Positions 1 through 9,734 of a stretch of DNA of 64,000 nt are shown here, in pieces. Position 1 is the stretch's first letter, and each line of letters begins with the position of its first letter. This stretch comes from Verrucomicrobiota bacterium (lineage in GTDB: Bacteria > Verrucomicrobiota > Verrucomicrobiia > Limisphaerales > PALSA-1396). The stretch spans positions 101,810 to 165,809 of the forward strand of contig JACQFP010000042.1 in assembly GCA_016200005.1 (NCBI GenBank), written 5' to 3'. Made by a program: the position numbers and the translations under genes. Under the pieces are notes generated by a model. The model searched no databases. It worked only from the letters and a program-made list of their open reading frames with translations, and was not told where the DNA came from.

Positions 1-242
1 GCAAAGAGTCAGATTGGTGGAGCGGCGACTGCACACTTATTGGCCCACGAGCCGGGCCACCGCCCCGGCGTGCGAGCGCGCGTGGGGTGTTGACCGTGCC
101 CACACTGCTGGGGAGTTCGTCCGACCCCTTTCGACCGATCGCCCTTGGCACGAAGTCGCAAGCACCAAACTCCTCCGGCCAGAAACCGCGCCAGTCAAAA
201 ACCGGATTGCACTTCACGCCGCGCTCGACCATAACTCTGACC

Positions 243-1769
243 ATGTTAGCCAAGGTCTGTTCCGCCGCCGTCAATGGCATCGAGGCTTATCCCATCGAGG
301 TCGAGGTCAATGCCGGCTGGGGCGACACCAAGATCATCATCGTGGGACTTCCCGATGCGGCCGTGCGCGAGTCACAGGACCGCGTCAGCACCGCGCTCAC
401 CAATTCCGGTTTCAAATTTCCAATGGGCCGCACCACCATCAACCTCGCGCCCGCCGACGTAAAAAAAGAAGGGCCGAGCTTCGATTTGCCGATTGCCATC
501 GGGATGTTGGCGGCCAGTGAGCAGCTTGAGACGGATCAACTGGAAAATTTCGTGGTCGTCGGTGAACTCGCCCTCACCGGCGCGGTGCGGCCCGTCAAGG
601 GCGTTTTGCCCATCGCCTTGCGCGCCCGGGCCGAAGGCAAGGCCGGCATCCTTGTCCCCGCCGACAACGCCGCCGAGGCCGCCGTGGTCAAAGGTTTGCA
701 GGTGATTCCCATTCAGAATTTGCGTGAGGCCGCCAGCTTTCTCGAAGGTGAAATAAAAATCACGCCGACGAAGGTGGATATCGTGAAAATCTTCGAGCAC
801 GCGCACGACGACGAAGTCGATTTTGCGGAAGTCAAAGGCCAGGAATCGGTCAAGCGCGCGTTGGAAATCGCCGCGGCCGGCGGTCACAATGTGCTGCTCA
901 TCGGCCCGCCCGGCGCGGGCAAATCCATGCTGGCGAAACGGCTTCCCACCATTCTGCCGCCGCTCACCCTGGAAGAAGCGCTGGAGACGACCAAGATTCA
1001 CAGCATCGCCGGATTTCTGGAACCCGGCCAGGCCCTGGTGACGCGCCGACCATTCCGCACGCCGCATCACACCGCCAGCGACGCAGGATTGCTCGGCGGC
1101 AACATCAATCCCACGCCCGGCGAAATCTCATTGGCGCACCACGGCGTGTTGTTTCTCGACGAGTTGCCGGAATTCAAACGCAGCGTGCTGGAAACGATGC
1201 GCCAGCCGTTGGAGGACGGGCGTGTCACTATTTCCCGCGCCGCCGGCACGATGACCTTCCCCGCGCAATTCATGCTGGTGGCCGCGATGAACCCGACGCC
1301 CGATGGCAAGATGCCGGGTGAATCGCGCAGTTCACCGCGCGAGATTCAAAATTATCTGGGCCGCATCTCCGGGCCGTTGCTCGACCGCATTGATCTGCAT
1401 ATTGAAGTGCCGGCGGTAAAATTCCGCGACATCACGGCGGAGAAAACCGGCGAAACCTCCGCGCAAATCCGCGAACGGGTGGTGGCCGCGCGCCAGCGAC
1501 AGCAAGGAAGGTTCGCCAGTAAATCGAAGATCACCTGCAACGCGCGGATGGGCAGTCGCGAGTTGAAGACTTACTGTGCCATCGACGAGGCCACGCTGGA
1601 GTTGTTGAGATTCGCAATGAGTGATTTGAAACTGAGCGCCCGCGCTTATGACCGCATTTTGAAAGTGGCGCGCACCATCGCTGATTTGACTGGCGCGGAG
1701 AAGATCGCCAGCGAACACATCTCCGAAGCCATTCAATACCGCTCGCTGGATCGGCAGTTGTGGACGTGA
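243..1769 (+). CDS. comM: YifB/ComM-family Mg-chelatase-like AAA+ ATPase
   Basis: This is a full-length member of the YifB/ComM family (508 residues; the family is about 500). In naturally transformable bacteria ComM is a hexameric helicase that promotes branch migration of incoming DNA during recombination, in the cytoplasm. The N-terminal ChlI-like domain (about residues 1-170) begins [16 protein letters not shown]. The Walker A motif GPPGAGKS lies near residue 220, Walker [11 protein letters not shown] near 302, and the C-terminal Mg-chelatase domain follows. I chose the ATG at 243 because the family sequence begins there; the frame stays open upstream to 87 but that part has no family resemblance. 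The gene stands alone and converges with the gene ending at 1820. Family assignment is firm; a role in transformation is inferred from other species. Confidence 0.95.
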   Translation: MLAKVCSAAVNGIEAYPIEVEVNAGWGDTKIIIVGLPDAAVRESQDRVSTALTNSGFKFPMGRTTINLAPADVKKEGPSFDLPIAIGMLAASEQLETDQLENFVVVGELALTGAVRPVKGVLPIALRARAEGKAGILVPADNAAEAAVVKGLQVIPIQNLREAASFLEGEIKITPTKVDIVKIFEHAHDDEVDFAEVKGQESVKRALEIAAAGGHNVLLIGPPGAGKSMLAKRLPTILPPLTLEEALETTKIHSIAGFLEPGQALVTRRPFRTPHHTASDAGLLGGNINPTPGEISLAHHGVLFLDELPEFKRSVLETMRQPLEDGRVTISRAAGTMTFPAQFMLVAAMNPTPDGKMPGESRSSPREIQNYLGRISGPLLDRIDLHIEVPAVKFRDITAEKTGETSAQIRERVVAARQRQQGRFASKSKITCNARMGSRELKTYCAIDEATLELLRFAMSDLKLSARAYDRILKVARTIADLTGAEKIASEHISEAIQYRSLDRQLWT

Positions 1770-1819
1770 TACTTTTATCATTAAACGGAGCCGCCGAAGA
1801 ATGTCTTTGATGTTGTTGG

Positions 1820-4762
1820 TTATTTGGCGGTGGTCTCACGCAAACCACCTTGCACAAGAAAAGCCAGCAGGTCCGCCGCTTCCTGGGCGGTGAGCGAGGC
1901 GAGTAATCCCTCGGGCATCATGGAGAGCGCGGATTCGCGGGATTCCTTTACGTCCGCCAGTCGGATCATGTGATCGGTCAAGGATTCATCCCGCAACACG
2001 AGTTCATCGGCGGTGCGCTTCAGCACGAAGCCGGTCAGTTCCGTTCCATTGCGCAGGGTGACCATGGTGGTCTTGAATTCCGGCGCGATGACTTTGGAGG
2101 GATGCAGAACTTGATCCAGGGTCTGGGCACGATCGTATTTGCGGCTTAACTCTGTCAGTTCCGGACCGAAGGCGCGTCCCACGCCACGGCAAACGTGGCA
2201 ACGCGAACATTGGGCGGCACCAGCGAAGAGTTCCTGACCGTGGGTCGCATCGCCGCGCAGGGCGAGGATCGTTTGCGGATTGATGGCCGCGCCGAGCACC
2301 TGTCGGCGTTGATCGGGCGGCAGGAACCGCTGGAACAGATCGCGCACGAGAGCGTTCGTGTGGTCGAACGCGGCCCGCGGAACGCGAATGTTGGAATCAA
2401 CGGTGAGCGAATTCGCCAATGCCAGCGCGCCGTTCATGGTGGCAAGCAATTGCGCCGTGTCGTTTTGCTTCAGCGCTGCGTCGATGTCCGTGTCGAGTTT
2501 GACCGTCACGGCCTCTGTGTTTGTTGCGGGGAGCGATCGAATCCAGTCACCGACGAGGCGCATGCCGCGCTCGTCCACCAACCGGGAGCCGATGTGCGGC
2601 ATGTGGCCGGCGCCTTCAGTGCTGATGCGATACACGAGCACTGATCGGAACGGATCACCGGGCGCGATGATGCGCGCACCAATCAGGCCGGAGTCACCGC
2701 GCGTCGGTTTCTCGTCGAGGGCGCGCCATTCGCCGGGCGGCTTGTCATAGTGCAGGAACATCGGGACGGCACCGCCTCCGTTGAAACGGTGACAACCCGA
2801 GCAATTGATGTGCAGCCAGGAGCGGGCGCGCTGGTCGAGCGGCTGGCTGGCAGCGTAAGGATCGACCAAAAAACGTTGCTCAGACGAAGGCGGCGGATCC
2901 TTGACGCGGAGAATGCCGAGATGGGCCAGGCGCTCCAGTTCAGTGGCGACGGACTCAGTTGCGTTTTCGATTGCTGATGCTTGAACTTGCTTCCGGCGGT
3001 CGTCACCGAGTTGAAGCCAGTTAAATGACAATGTGTCGCCTGCCCAACATTGATGACACCGGAGACATTCAGCGCGACCGAGAAAACGCCAGCGGATTTC
3101 ACGTCGTCCACCTGGCGCGCCGGGGTCCGTCATCGCGAATACATCGTTGGTGCCCTCGGCGGGGACGAGTTCTGCGTCGGTCTGTTCCTTGTTCCAGCGA
3201 AACGTGTAGGCGTTCCACGCCTGACCCTCGAAATGCAAGAGTTGCGTTTCAATTCGCCGCGCGCTTACGGGTTTGCCGCGTTCCTGTTCCAGCGTGAGCG
3301 TGCGCGTAAAGACGGTGTTGGATGGCCAGTCCCACATTTTTCCGGCGATGGTCTGGCGGCCATCGGCGGTGACGATGACATTCGTGCCTGGCACCGCGAC
3401 GAGCCGCTCCGCGCCGGCGTAATCACTCCACATTTCCGCTGCTGGTCGATACGCGACGACGCCGGGCGCAGGCGTGAGCTTCGCGGCATCACTGAACACG
3501 CCCGTCTCGCTCAAGCGGCGCGGGAAAGCGACATTCGCGGGAGGTGCAGTATTTGGCGTAAGCGCATAAAGGCCGCCGTGGTAATCAAGGATGAGCAATT
3601 CACCGGTGGCGTCTTCGGTGAATGAGACGGGCTGCAACGTGGTGTCGCAAAGTTCCTCAACCGACTCAAGTTTGTCACCTTGGTTGCGCAGCGCCCAGAA
3701 TTTGCCCGTCTCCCAATCGCCGTAGATGTAAGCGCCGCGCAGCTTCGGCAATCTGGTTCCACGATAGAATCGCCCGCCCGTGATGCTCGCAGCCTCGCTG
3801 TGAGGATGCGCGATCATCGGTGGCAGGATGGGTCCTGGTCCCTGTCTTTCATCCGTCCGCACGCGAGTATTGGGTCCTTCAGTGATGCTCCAACCGTAAT
3901 TTCCGCCGCGTTTCACACGGTAAATCATCTCCCACTGGTCCCAGCCAACATCGCCAACCCACAGCGCGCCGTCGGGGGCGAAACTCATGCGCCACGGATT
4001 GCGCAACCCAAACGCCCACACTTCGGGCCGCGCGCCCGGCGTCGTGCGAAACGGATTATCTTGCGGGATGGAATACGCATTCGTTCCGTCGGAACGGTCC
4101 GCGTCGATGCGCAGGATGCTGGACAGCAAGTCACTGATGTCCTGACCGGTCTTGCGTTTGCCGTCGGGCGGGTCGGGATCATCGCCGTCGCCCGTGGAGA
4201 TGTAGAGGAAGCCATCCGGCCCGAACGCCAGCGTGCAACCGTTGTGGCCGCCGCTCAACCAGCGAATCATCGGGCGCTCGCTGGCGGGGTCAATCGTGGG
4301 CGGGTTGAGGGAGGAAACGGTGAACCGCGAAACATAAGCGCCGTCGGGGCGGCCGCCGGGTTCGTTGTAGTTGATGAGAATAAACCGGTTGGTTGCAAAG
4401 CCCGGGTGGAAGGTAAAGCCAAGAATATTCTCGAAAGGCTGATGGTGTTTTTTCAGATCGATCACCAGTTCGGGCTGCGAGCCGTTTGAGCGCGTGTCGA
4501 ACGACCAGATTCTTCCACCCTGTTCCGCGACGAACAGTCGTGTTGAACCCGGCAGGAAGGCGAAGTCCACAGCGTTTTCGAAATTGATCGACGCGTATAG
4601 GCGCTCCACCGAGCAGGGTGCAGGCGGATTGGGAGAGCCGATGACGCGGTTGGATGTCCACGGCTCCCGCGCAACCAGCGCGGGCAGGGCACAGCATGAC
4701 GCAGCAAAGCCCGCTCCAAATCTCCACCAACAATTCAGCCTGGGTCGCGAAGAGTGAATCAT
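1820..4762 (-). CDS. Exported PQQ/sorbosone dehydrogenase-like protein with c-type cytochrome domains
   Basis: This is a predicted periplasmic oxidoreductase of 980 residues. A hydrophobic signal segment follows the ATG at 4762 (MIHSSRPRLNCWWRFG). Residues of about 50-400 resemble the glucose/sorbosone dehydrogenase beta-propeller (LFVAEQGGRIW, GFTFHPGF, LYISTGDGDDP, FGLRNPWRMSF). Three heme-type CxxCH motifs follow: CLRCH near residue 565, CSGCH near 652 and CSRCH near 850. The last lies in the C-terminal heme-binding domain typical of Verrucomicrobia and Planctomycetes. Such proteins are thought to oxidise sugars or alcohols and pass electrons to the heme domains; the substrate is unknown. 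It starts 10 bases after the exported aminotransferase gene, so the two are probably cotranscribed. The frame extends upstream to 4891 but overlaps that gene. Confidence 0.85.
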   Translation of the reverse strand: MIHSSRPRLNCWWRFGAGFAASCCALPALVAREPWTSNRVIGSPNPPAPCSVERLYASINFENAVDFAFLPGSTRLFVAEQGGRIWSFDTRSNGSQPELVIDLKKHHQPFENILGFTFHPGFATNRFILINYNEPGGRPDGAYVSRFTVSSLNPPTIDPASERPMIRWLSGGHNGCTLAFGPDGFLYISTGDGDDPDPPDGKRKTGQDISDLLSSILRIDADRSDGTNAYSIPQDNPFRTTPGARPEVWAFGLRNPWRMSFAPDGALWVGDVGWDQWEMIYRVKRGGNYGWSITEGPNTRVRTDERQGPGPILPPMIAHPHSEAASITGGRFYRGTRLPKLRGAYIYGDWETGKFWALRNQGDKLESVEELCDTTLQPVSFTEDATGELLILDYHGGLYALTPNTAPPANVAFPRRLSETGVFSDAAKLTPAPGVVAYRPAAEMWSDYAGAERLVAVPGTNVIVTADGRQTIAGKMWDWPSNTVFTRTLTLEQERGKPVSARRIETQLLHFEGQAWNAYTFRWNKEQTDAELVPAEGTNDVFAMTDPGAPGGRREIRWRFLGRAECLRCHQCWAGDTLSFNWLQLGDDRRKQVQASAIENATESVATELERLAHLGILRVKDPPPSSEQRFLVDPYAASQPLDQRARSWLHINCSGCHRFNGGGAVPMFLHYDKPPGEWRALDEKPTRGDSGLIGARIIAPGDPFRSVLVYRISTEGAGHMPHIGSRLVDERGMRLVGDWIRSLPATNTEAVTVKLDTDIDAALKQNDTAQLLATMNGALALANSLTVDSNIRVPRAAFDHTNALVRDLFQRFLPPDQRRQVLGAAINPQTILALRGDATHGQELFAGAAQCSRCHVCRGVGRAFGPELTELSRKYDRAQTLDQVLHPSKVIAPEFKTTMVTLRNGTELTGFVLKRTADELVLRDESLTDHMIRLADVKESRESALSMMPEGLLASLTAQEAADLLAFLVQGGLRETTAK

Positions 4763-4772
4763 CACGTTGGGG

Positions 4773-6125
4773 CTATCTCTTCGCCAGTTCGGCTGCGTGT
4801 TTTTGGATCTTGCGAATGGCGTCGGCGATCTGGTCCATGTCGTCGCGCGGCCCGAGCAGCATGTTCTGTGTGAACCAAACGGCTTCTTCACAGACCTTGT
4901 CGTTTTGCGGACAGTGCTGTGCCTGCTCGAGCCATTCCTTCATCCGCTTCTCGCCATAGATTCTGAGGAAGTGCGGGTTCTTCGCGAGACCTTGGACGTA
5001 TTCGCCTTTGTTCATCGTGCCGTAGCCACTGGAAGCGGGAACGCCTTCAGCGCTCAGCGCTGCGATGAACTTCGCGCGGTCCAGCCCGGCGAACTGCGCC
5101 TTGTCGTAGCGGAACATGAAGAGGTGATAAGCACTGCGCGTGACACCGGCATAAAGCTTTGCGGGTCGGACGCCGGGGATTTGGTTGAGCAGTTTCGTCA
5201 GATGATTGGCGTTGTCAGTGCGACGCTGGGTCTGCTGGATGACGCGGGTCATCTGGGCAACGAGCAGGCTGCCCTGAAACTCCGTGAGGCGCAGGTTTGA
5301 TCCGCGGGTGCCGGAACTTGTGAAATTGACGCCGCCGAGCTGCTTGGCGCGGCCCTGGTTGTGGAAACTCGAGCAGGCCTCGGCGAACTGGTCGTCGTTT
5401 GTAAGGATGGCACCGCCTTCGCCGGAATTGAGGTTCTTGCTCGCCTGAAAACTGAAGCAGCCTGCCAGACCCCACGCACCGACTTTGCGCCCGCGCCACT
5501 CGGCGAGATGCGCCTGACAGGCGTCCTCGACGACCGGCAATTTATGCTTATTGGCAACCTCGAGAATTTTGTCGAGGTCTGCTGGCGAACCGCCGATATG
5601 GACAGGCAGGATCGCCTTGGTTTCCTTCGTGATCGCCGCCTCGATCTTGTCCGCGTCGATCTGGAAACTTTCGAGGTCCGTGTCCACGAAGATGGGCAGC
5701 GCGTAGTTCAGCACGATGACGTTGTAGGTCGCGACGAACGTGTATGGCGGGAGGATGACTTCGTCGCCGGGGCCGAGGTCCATTGCGCCGAACGCCGTGT
5801 AGAGCGCACTCGTGCCGCACGACGTGGCGACGCAATGTTTCGCGCCGGTCAACTTCGCGTAAGCCTCCTCGAACCGCGCCACGGCTTTGCCGCTGCCGCG
5901 ATACCAGTGCCCGCTGTGCAACGTGTCGTGCAGCGCCTTTTCCTCGGTTTCGTCATATACCGGCCAACCGGGAAAACCGCCCGGGTGCGCCTTGGCTCCG
6001 CCGAGGATGGCGGGTTTGCTGCCCGCCTCCGCGCCGCGGGCGATGTGCGGCAACCCCAACGCCACACCCGCGCCAGCGATTGAAGTGTTGCCGATGAACT
6101 GCCGGCGATTCATTTCATTTTTCAT
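4773..6125 (-). CDS. Tat-exported DegT/DnrJ/EryC1/StrS-family aminotransferase
   Basis: This is a PLP-dependent enzyme of 450 residues from the sugar aminotransferase family. The N-terminus carries a twin-arginine signal (NRRQFIGN followed by a hydrophobic stretch), so the folded enzyme is probably exported. The fold-type I core is intact: GTSALYTAF in the cofactor phosphate region, VEDACQAH with the Asp that contacts the pyridine ring, and the Schiff-base lysine in SFQASKNLNSGEGG. The ATG at 6125 is preceded by GGGAGAA at good spacing. Members normally act in the cytoplasm on nucleotide sugars, so an exported version presumably has another substrate or a partner. It is directly upstream of the PQQ-like cytochrome gene. 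Family assignment is firm; substrate is unknown. Confidence 0.88.
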   Translation of the reverse strand: MKNEMNRRQFIGNTSIAGAGVALGLPHIARGAEAGSKPAILGGAKAHPGGFPGWPVYDETEEKALHDTLHSGHWYRGSGKAVARFEEAYAKLTGAKHCVATSCGTSALYTAFGAMDLGPGDEVILPPYTFVATYNVIVLNYALPIFVDTDLESFQIDADKIEAAITKETKAILPVHIGGSPADLDKILEVANKHKLPVVEDACQAHLAEWRGRKVGAWGLAGCFSFQASKNLNSGEGGAILTNDDQFAEACSSFHNQGRAKQLGGVNFTSSGTRGSNLRLTEFQGSLLVAQMTRVIQQTQRRTDNANHLTKLLNQIPGVRPAKLYAGVTRSAYHLFMFRYDKAQFAGLDRAKFIAALSAEGVPASSGYGTMNKGEYVQGLAKNPHFLRIYGEKRMKEWLEQAQHCPQNDKVCEEAVWFTQNMLLGPRDDMDQIADAIRKIQKHAAELAKR

Positions 6126-6254
6126 CGTCGTTCTCCCGCTGCTCGTGGGTTCATTCAGATATGATGACCGCTTTTCAATCAAACTCAATCCGATCCGCGC
6201 GCGAATTCTAATAACCGGATCGTTCCGTGAGGCGCAAAAATATTCGCCGCCTGG

Positions 6255-7640
6255 CTAACGGACTTTCTCAACCAAACGCGCTACTGCGCCTGCGATTCGC
6301 TCTTCGATGTCCGGGCACCAGCGGCTGGCGGGAAGGCCATACACCTCGAACGCTCCCGCCTGATAACCACCCTCCTCCCAAAGCCGGCGCGACGGAACAT
6401 AAGCCATGACATCATTCGCGTACCCGTTCACCCAAGTGCTCGAACCGTATTCCTTCTTAAAGCGGAGGGCGTAATCCACACAAACCTCGCCACCGAGCGC
6501 GATCCAAAGCTGGTCAGTGCCGAGCCTCCAGACTTGGACTGGATATTCGGGATAACCGCGTACGAAAGTTTTGCCGGTGGCCAACTCAGATGACAACCGG
6601 CGCGCCCAGCGAGCGCGGTAGTCGGTGCCCTTGCCCAGTGTTTCCAATTCGTCCTTTGTTGGCTGCTGACCGAAGTCCAGCGGGATGAATTCGAACGCTG
6701 CGCGAAACCTCGGCGTCACCGGCCGCATCGGTTTTTCGAGGACGACTTCCACTGCGGCGGCGAGATTCTCGCCGAGCTTTTGGCAAAGCTCAACCGTGCC
6801 GCGCGGCACGGCACTTTGATCGCTGCCGCAACCCTGGAAGAACATGGCCGCTGCTTCCGGATGTTTTGCTTCGAGCGCGCGTTGCGTCACGCCCGCGTAG
6901 TCGGCGGAGTAGAGGTAATTCTGCGTGAGGGCCGAGGTGTGCGCGGCATAACCGAAAACGACGGTGCGCAACTTCCCGTCCGGCGAACGCACGGCGAGAA
7001 CGGGCACCGCGAAATCCGAAGGACCCTTGGGTGATTCACCACGGCGCAACAGCTCCGCAAGCTTGCCCTCGTCATTCGTGCGGCGGTTCATGGCGAAGGT
7101 CGCCTTGCCTTCGCCTGCCCAGAGGGTGGCGGGACGTTTTGAATCGAGGGCCTTGCCGATGGTTTCGAGGATCGTCGTTTCCAGCCAGACCGAATACTTC
7201 GCGATGAGCGCCCGCTGCGGGTCGTCGAGCGGATAAATGTCCTGGAGCGCATCTCTGAGCACCGGCCCGGAATGGGTGTGGGAAGTTGCGAATCTGATCT
7301 GACTGCGCTTGAGGCCATGAAGCCGATCCAGTTCGCGGCAGAGGTCATCGTAAAGCCACTTCGGAATGCCCACGAGATCAGCGGTGACGAGAACGGCTTT
7401 GCCGCCGTCAGACACTTCGAGCGCAAGCACCTTGATCCACAAATCATCCAGCGTGCCCTCGGCCGGTTTGGTGCGCGACGCGAACCCTCCCATCCAAATG
7501 AGTTCTTTGGGTGTGATCTTTGCCTGAGCGGTGCCGAAGCTCCAAGTCGCCTTCTCACCCGCGTGGCCCGTGCTCGGGGCCACCATTAGACTGAAAATTA
7601 AACCGACAGTGCTGACGTAACGCATAACTTCAATTCGCAT
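6255..7640 (-). CDS. Neutral/alkaline ceramidase-like exported hydrolase
   Basis: This exported protein of 461 residues resembles the N-terminal domain of neutral/alkaline non-lysosomal ceramidases. These are zinc amidases that cleave the amide bond of ceramide and, in environmental bacteria, include many uncharacterised members. A signal peptide is visible (YVSTVGLIFSLMVAPSTGHA). Family-like segments are FGTAQAKITPKE at the mature start, LVTADLVGIP, and RFATSHTHSGP with histidines that usually bind zinc, then FQGCGSDQSA and GGEVCVDYAL. It is shorter than true ceramidases (about 650-750 residues) and lacks their C-terminal domain. The start could instead be the ATG at 7625; neither has a strong ribosome-binding site. 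It lies in the long minus-strand block between the beta-helix gene and the exported aminotransferase. Confidence 0.82.
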   Translation of the reverse strand: MRIEVMRYVSTVGLIFSLMVAPSTGHAGEKATWSFGTAQAKITPKELIWMGGFASRTKPAEGTLDDLWIKVLALEVSDGGKAVLVTADLVGIPKWLYDDLCRELDRLHGLKRSQIRFATSHTHSGPVLRDALQDIYPLDDPQRALIAKYSVWLETTILETIGKALDSKRPATLWAGEGKATFAMNRRTNDEGKLAELLRRGESPKGPSDFAVPVLAVRSPDGKLRTVVFGYAAHTSALTQNYLYSADYAGVTQRALEAKHPEAAAMFFQGCGSDQSAVPRGTVELCQKLGENLAAAVEVVLEKPMRPVTPRFRAAFEFIPLDFGQQPTKDELETLGKGTDYRARWARRLSSELATGKTFVRGYPEYPVQVWRLGTDQLWIALGGEVCVDYALRFKKEYGSSTWVNGYANDVMAYVPSRRLWEEGGYQAGAFEVYGLPASRWCPDIEERIAGAVARLVEKVR

Positions 7641-7655
7641 TTCGCGAACCGCAGT

Positions 7656-7694
7656 TTACTTCGGCCAAAGTTTAACGCCAGCGAGTTCGATCAA
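7656..7694 (-). pseudogene. Vestigial 3' tail related to the esterase-lyase fusion gene
   Basis: These 39 bases match the last 39 bases of the fusion gene that ends at 9842, with 31 identities by eye. Read on the minus strand they encode LIELAGVKLWPK and a stop, against LIELAGAKLWPR and a stop there. Several of the differences fall at codon third positions, as expected if the tail was once translated. It lies just upstream of the ceramidase-like gene and just outside a perfect palindrome. I infer a remnant of a duplicated or displaced gene end; chance similarity is unlikely but the length is short. Confidence 0.55.
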
Positions 7695-7711
7695 ACAACG
7701 CCGGAAGCGAA

Positions 7712-7784
7712 GGAGCGCGGACCGCCGAGTCCGCGGGGAGCTTGGTTCGGAATTGGAACACGCGGACTCGGCGGTCCGCGCTCC
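7712..7784. repeat. Perfect 24-bp inverted repeat (palindromic element)
   Basis: The arms at 7712-7735 and 7761-7784 are exact reverse complements, separated by 25 bases. Each arm contains the self-complementary core GCGGACCGCCGAGTCCGC. It begins 8 bases beyond the stop codon of the beta-helix gene and could act as a transcript-end hairpin, but it has no T-run. Its organisation matches the other palindromic elements in the window. Confidence 0.9.
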
Positions 7785-7792
7785 GCACCACT

Positions 7793-9652
7793 TCACTGCA
7801 CTCCTACGCGATAAAAATACGGCCCGCGGTTGGTCGCGCTTGCGTCCGTGTAGGTCTTCGTTCCCGCCGCACCCGCGATGTTCGTGGCGATGGATTGGAA
7901 CGGCGGCGCGTTGCCGAGATTGGTCGCGCGCTCCAGCCAATAGCTTCGTGTGGAAACGCTTTGCCACGTCACGTTCAAGCCGAATGCGGTGTTCGTGGCA
8001 GTGACCATCCGGAGCACGGACAGCGCGTTGGTGGGAATCGTGTCCGCCTTCCACTCCCGCCAGTTGTTCATGCCGTCATTGTCGGAATCAGTGAAATCCA
8101 CAGAACCGTCGGTTGGCAGGCCATGGTGTTGCGCCCAGGCGTAGGAAAGCACCGAGCGTGGCGTTTGAAACTCATAAGCGCCCATGTCCGCCGTGCCCGC
8201 TGCGATGCGCGGATTGCCGTCCAACTCGGTGTTGGTCGTGACGTAGCCATTCTTGCCTGCGTTGATGCAGGGGGAATTGGATTGAAGACGCAGATTGCTC
8301 CAAACGTTGGTGTCCTCGAACAACGGCTCGTCCGCGATATTGCCTAGGCCGGGAGGCAACGGGGTTGTGCAGGAATAGGTGAGGCTCGAGTATTCGTTGC
8401 AGTTCGGGTTGTTCGTAGCGTAATTGTAATAGACAATGGAGTTGTAGATACTGCTTCCCGCCGCTCCACCAGCGGAGAAAGCCGAATTGCCCACCAGCGT
8501 ACAGTTCACGAGTGTCCCAGAACACGCTCCGCCGCCGTTGCTCGCCGAATTACCAGTCAACGTGCAATTGTTCAGTTGTGCAACTAAGGACGACCCGACA
8601 GACACCCCACCGCCACAATCGAAAGCCAAATTGCCGCTCAACGTGCAATTGTTCAGCGTGCCGGAACTTGCCCCGCCACCATTCCTGGCCGAATTGCCGG
8701 TCAACGTGCACTTGTCCAAGGTGCAGGAACTCGCTCCGCCACCATCTCCGGCCGAATTGCCGATCAAGGTGCAGTTGGTGAGGTTGCTGTACCTCGCCCC
8801 GCCTCCATCTCCGGCCGAATTGCCGGTCAAGGTGCAGTTGTTCAGCCAACTACCATACGAACCACCGCCAGCCATGGCCGAATTGCCGGTCAACGTGCAG
8901 CCATTTAGCGTGACATAACACGCCCCGCCCCCAAACGTGGCGTACGAATTACTGCTCAAGGTGCAGTCGGTTAGCGCGCCATAATATGCTCCACCGCCAT
9001 CCACAAGGACCCAGTTTCCGCTCAACGTGCAGTTACTCAACGTGGCCCAATATGCCCCGCCGCCCCATCCAGCCCAATTACCAATCAGTGCGCAGTTCTT
9101 CAGTATGCCAGAATAGGCGCCACCACCAAAGAGATCTGCCGAATTATTAATCAGCGTGCAGTTGGTGACGACACCGCTTGACTCGCACCACACTCCCCCA
9201 CCGCACCGCTCCGTATTCGGGAAATAAACATTCCGGGTGTAGCCGTTGGTCAGAGTGAACCCGCTCAATATCGCATTCGTTCCTACATACGCGCACCTGA
9301 TCGCGCCTTCGCTGTACTGGTTAATGCCAGGCGAGGGCTGGCCGGTGATAAACGTCACCAACGGCCCATTCAGGCTCCGCACCAACAGCGGCTTGTCAAT
9401 CGCCACCCGGTTGGTCATCGCCCCATACACCGCCCGCCCCCCGCTGACATACACGCCGTTGGTGACCACGATTTCGTCTCCGGCGCCGGCCACATCCACC
9501 GCATCCTGAATATTCGTCGCCGCCGTCGGCCAATTGGTGTAAGGCGGCGTGGGGCTGGGGCTATTCAATTCCACGTAACGCGTGACGGCGGCGGCGTTCA
9601 GGGTGAACATGGCGAGCATCGCCGGAATCGCTTTGCGGAATTGTGCTTTCAT
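7793..9652 (-). CDS. Exported right-handed beta-helix repeat protein
   Basis: This is a surface or secreted protein of 619 residues. A signal peptide (KAIPAMLAMFTLNAAA) is followed by a Pectate-lyase-like start with YTNWPTAATNIQDAVDVAG, typical of right-handed beta-helix proteins. About eleven consecutive units of roughly 21-22 residues follow, with the pattern NCTLxGNSAxxGGGAxxxxL, as in polymorphic outer-membrane-like beta-helices. The C-terminal part holds a calcium-binding-like DSDNDGMNNWREW and a fibronectin-like sandwich (YWLERATNLG, YFYRVGVQ) that often ends exported proteins in this phylum and may serve in sorting. No catalytic residues can be assigned. I chose the ATG at 9652 because the signal peptide begins there. 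It is flanked by two palindromic elements and by related 39-base tails, which suggests it was inserted. Confidence 0.85.
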   Translation of the reverse strand: MKAQFRKAIPAMLAMFTLNAAAVTRYVELNSPSPTPPYTNWPTAATNIQDAVDVAGAGDEIVVTNGVYVSGGRAVYGAMTNRVAIDKPLLVRSLNGPLVTFITGQPSPGINQYSEGAIRCAYVGTNAILSGFTLTNGYTRNVYFPNTERCGGGVWCESSGVVTNCTLINNSADLFGGGAYSGILKNCALIGNWAGWGGGAYWATLSNCTLSGNWVLVDGGGAYYGALTDCTLSSNSYATFGGGACYVTLNGCTLTGNSAMAGGGSYGSWLNNCTLTGNSAGDGGGARYSNLTNCTLIGNSAGDGGGASSCTLDKCTLTGNSARNGGGASSGTLNNCTLSGNLAFDCGGGVSVGSSLVAQLNNCTLTGNSASNGGGACSGTLVNCTLVGNSAFSAGGAAGSSIYNSIVYYNYATNNPNCNEYSSLTYSCTTPLPPGLGNIADEPLFEDTNVWSNLRLQSNSPCINAGKNGYVTTNTELDGNPRIAAGTADMGAYEFQTPRSVLSYAWAQHHGLPTDGSVDFTDSDNDGMNNWREWKADTIPTNALSVLRMVTATNTAFGLNVTWQSVSTRSYWLERATNLGNAPPFQSIATNIAGAAGTKTYTDASATNRGPYFYRVGVQ

Positions 9653-9734
9653 GCCTTGCTGCTTGTCAGGCTTGTCAGGTTGGGCTTTTGTAGCACCCGG
9701 CTTGAGGTTGTTCAAGGTTGAAGTTGTGGGAATT

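Noticed and set aside
87..242. N-terminal extension of the ComM-like gene
   Set aside because: The family begins at the ATG at 243; the extension has no similarity and a poor start context.
8465..9180. Regular repeats that at first look like a CRISPR array or minisatellite
   Set aside because: The repeats keep the reading frame, have no constant repeat with unique spacers, and encode beta-helix turns.
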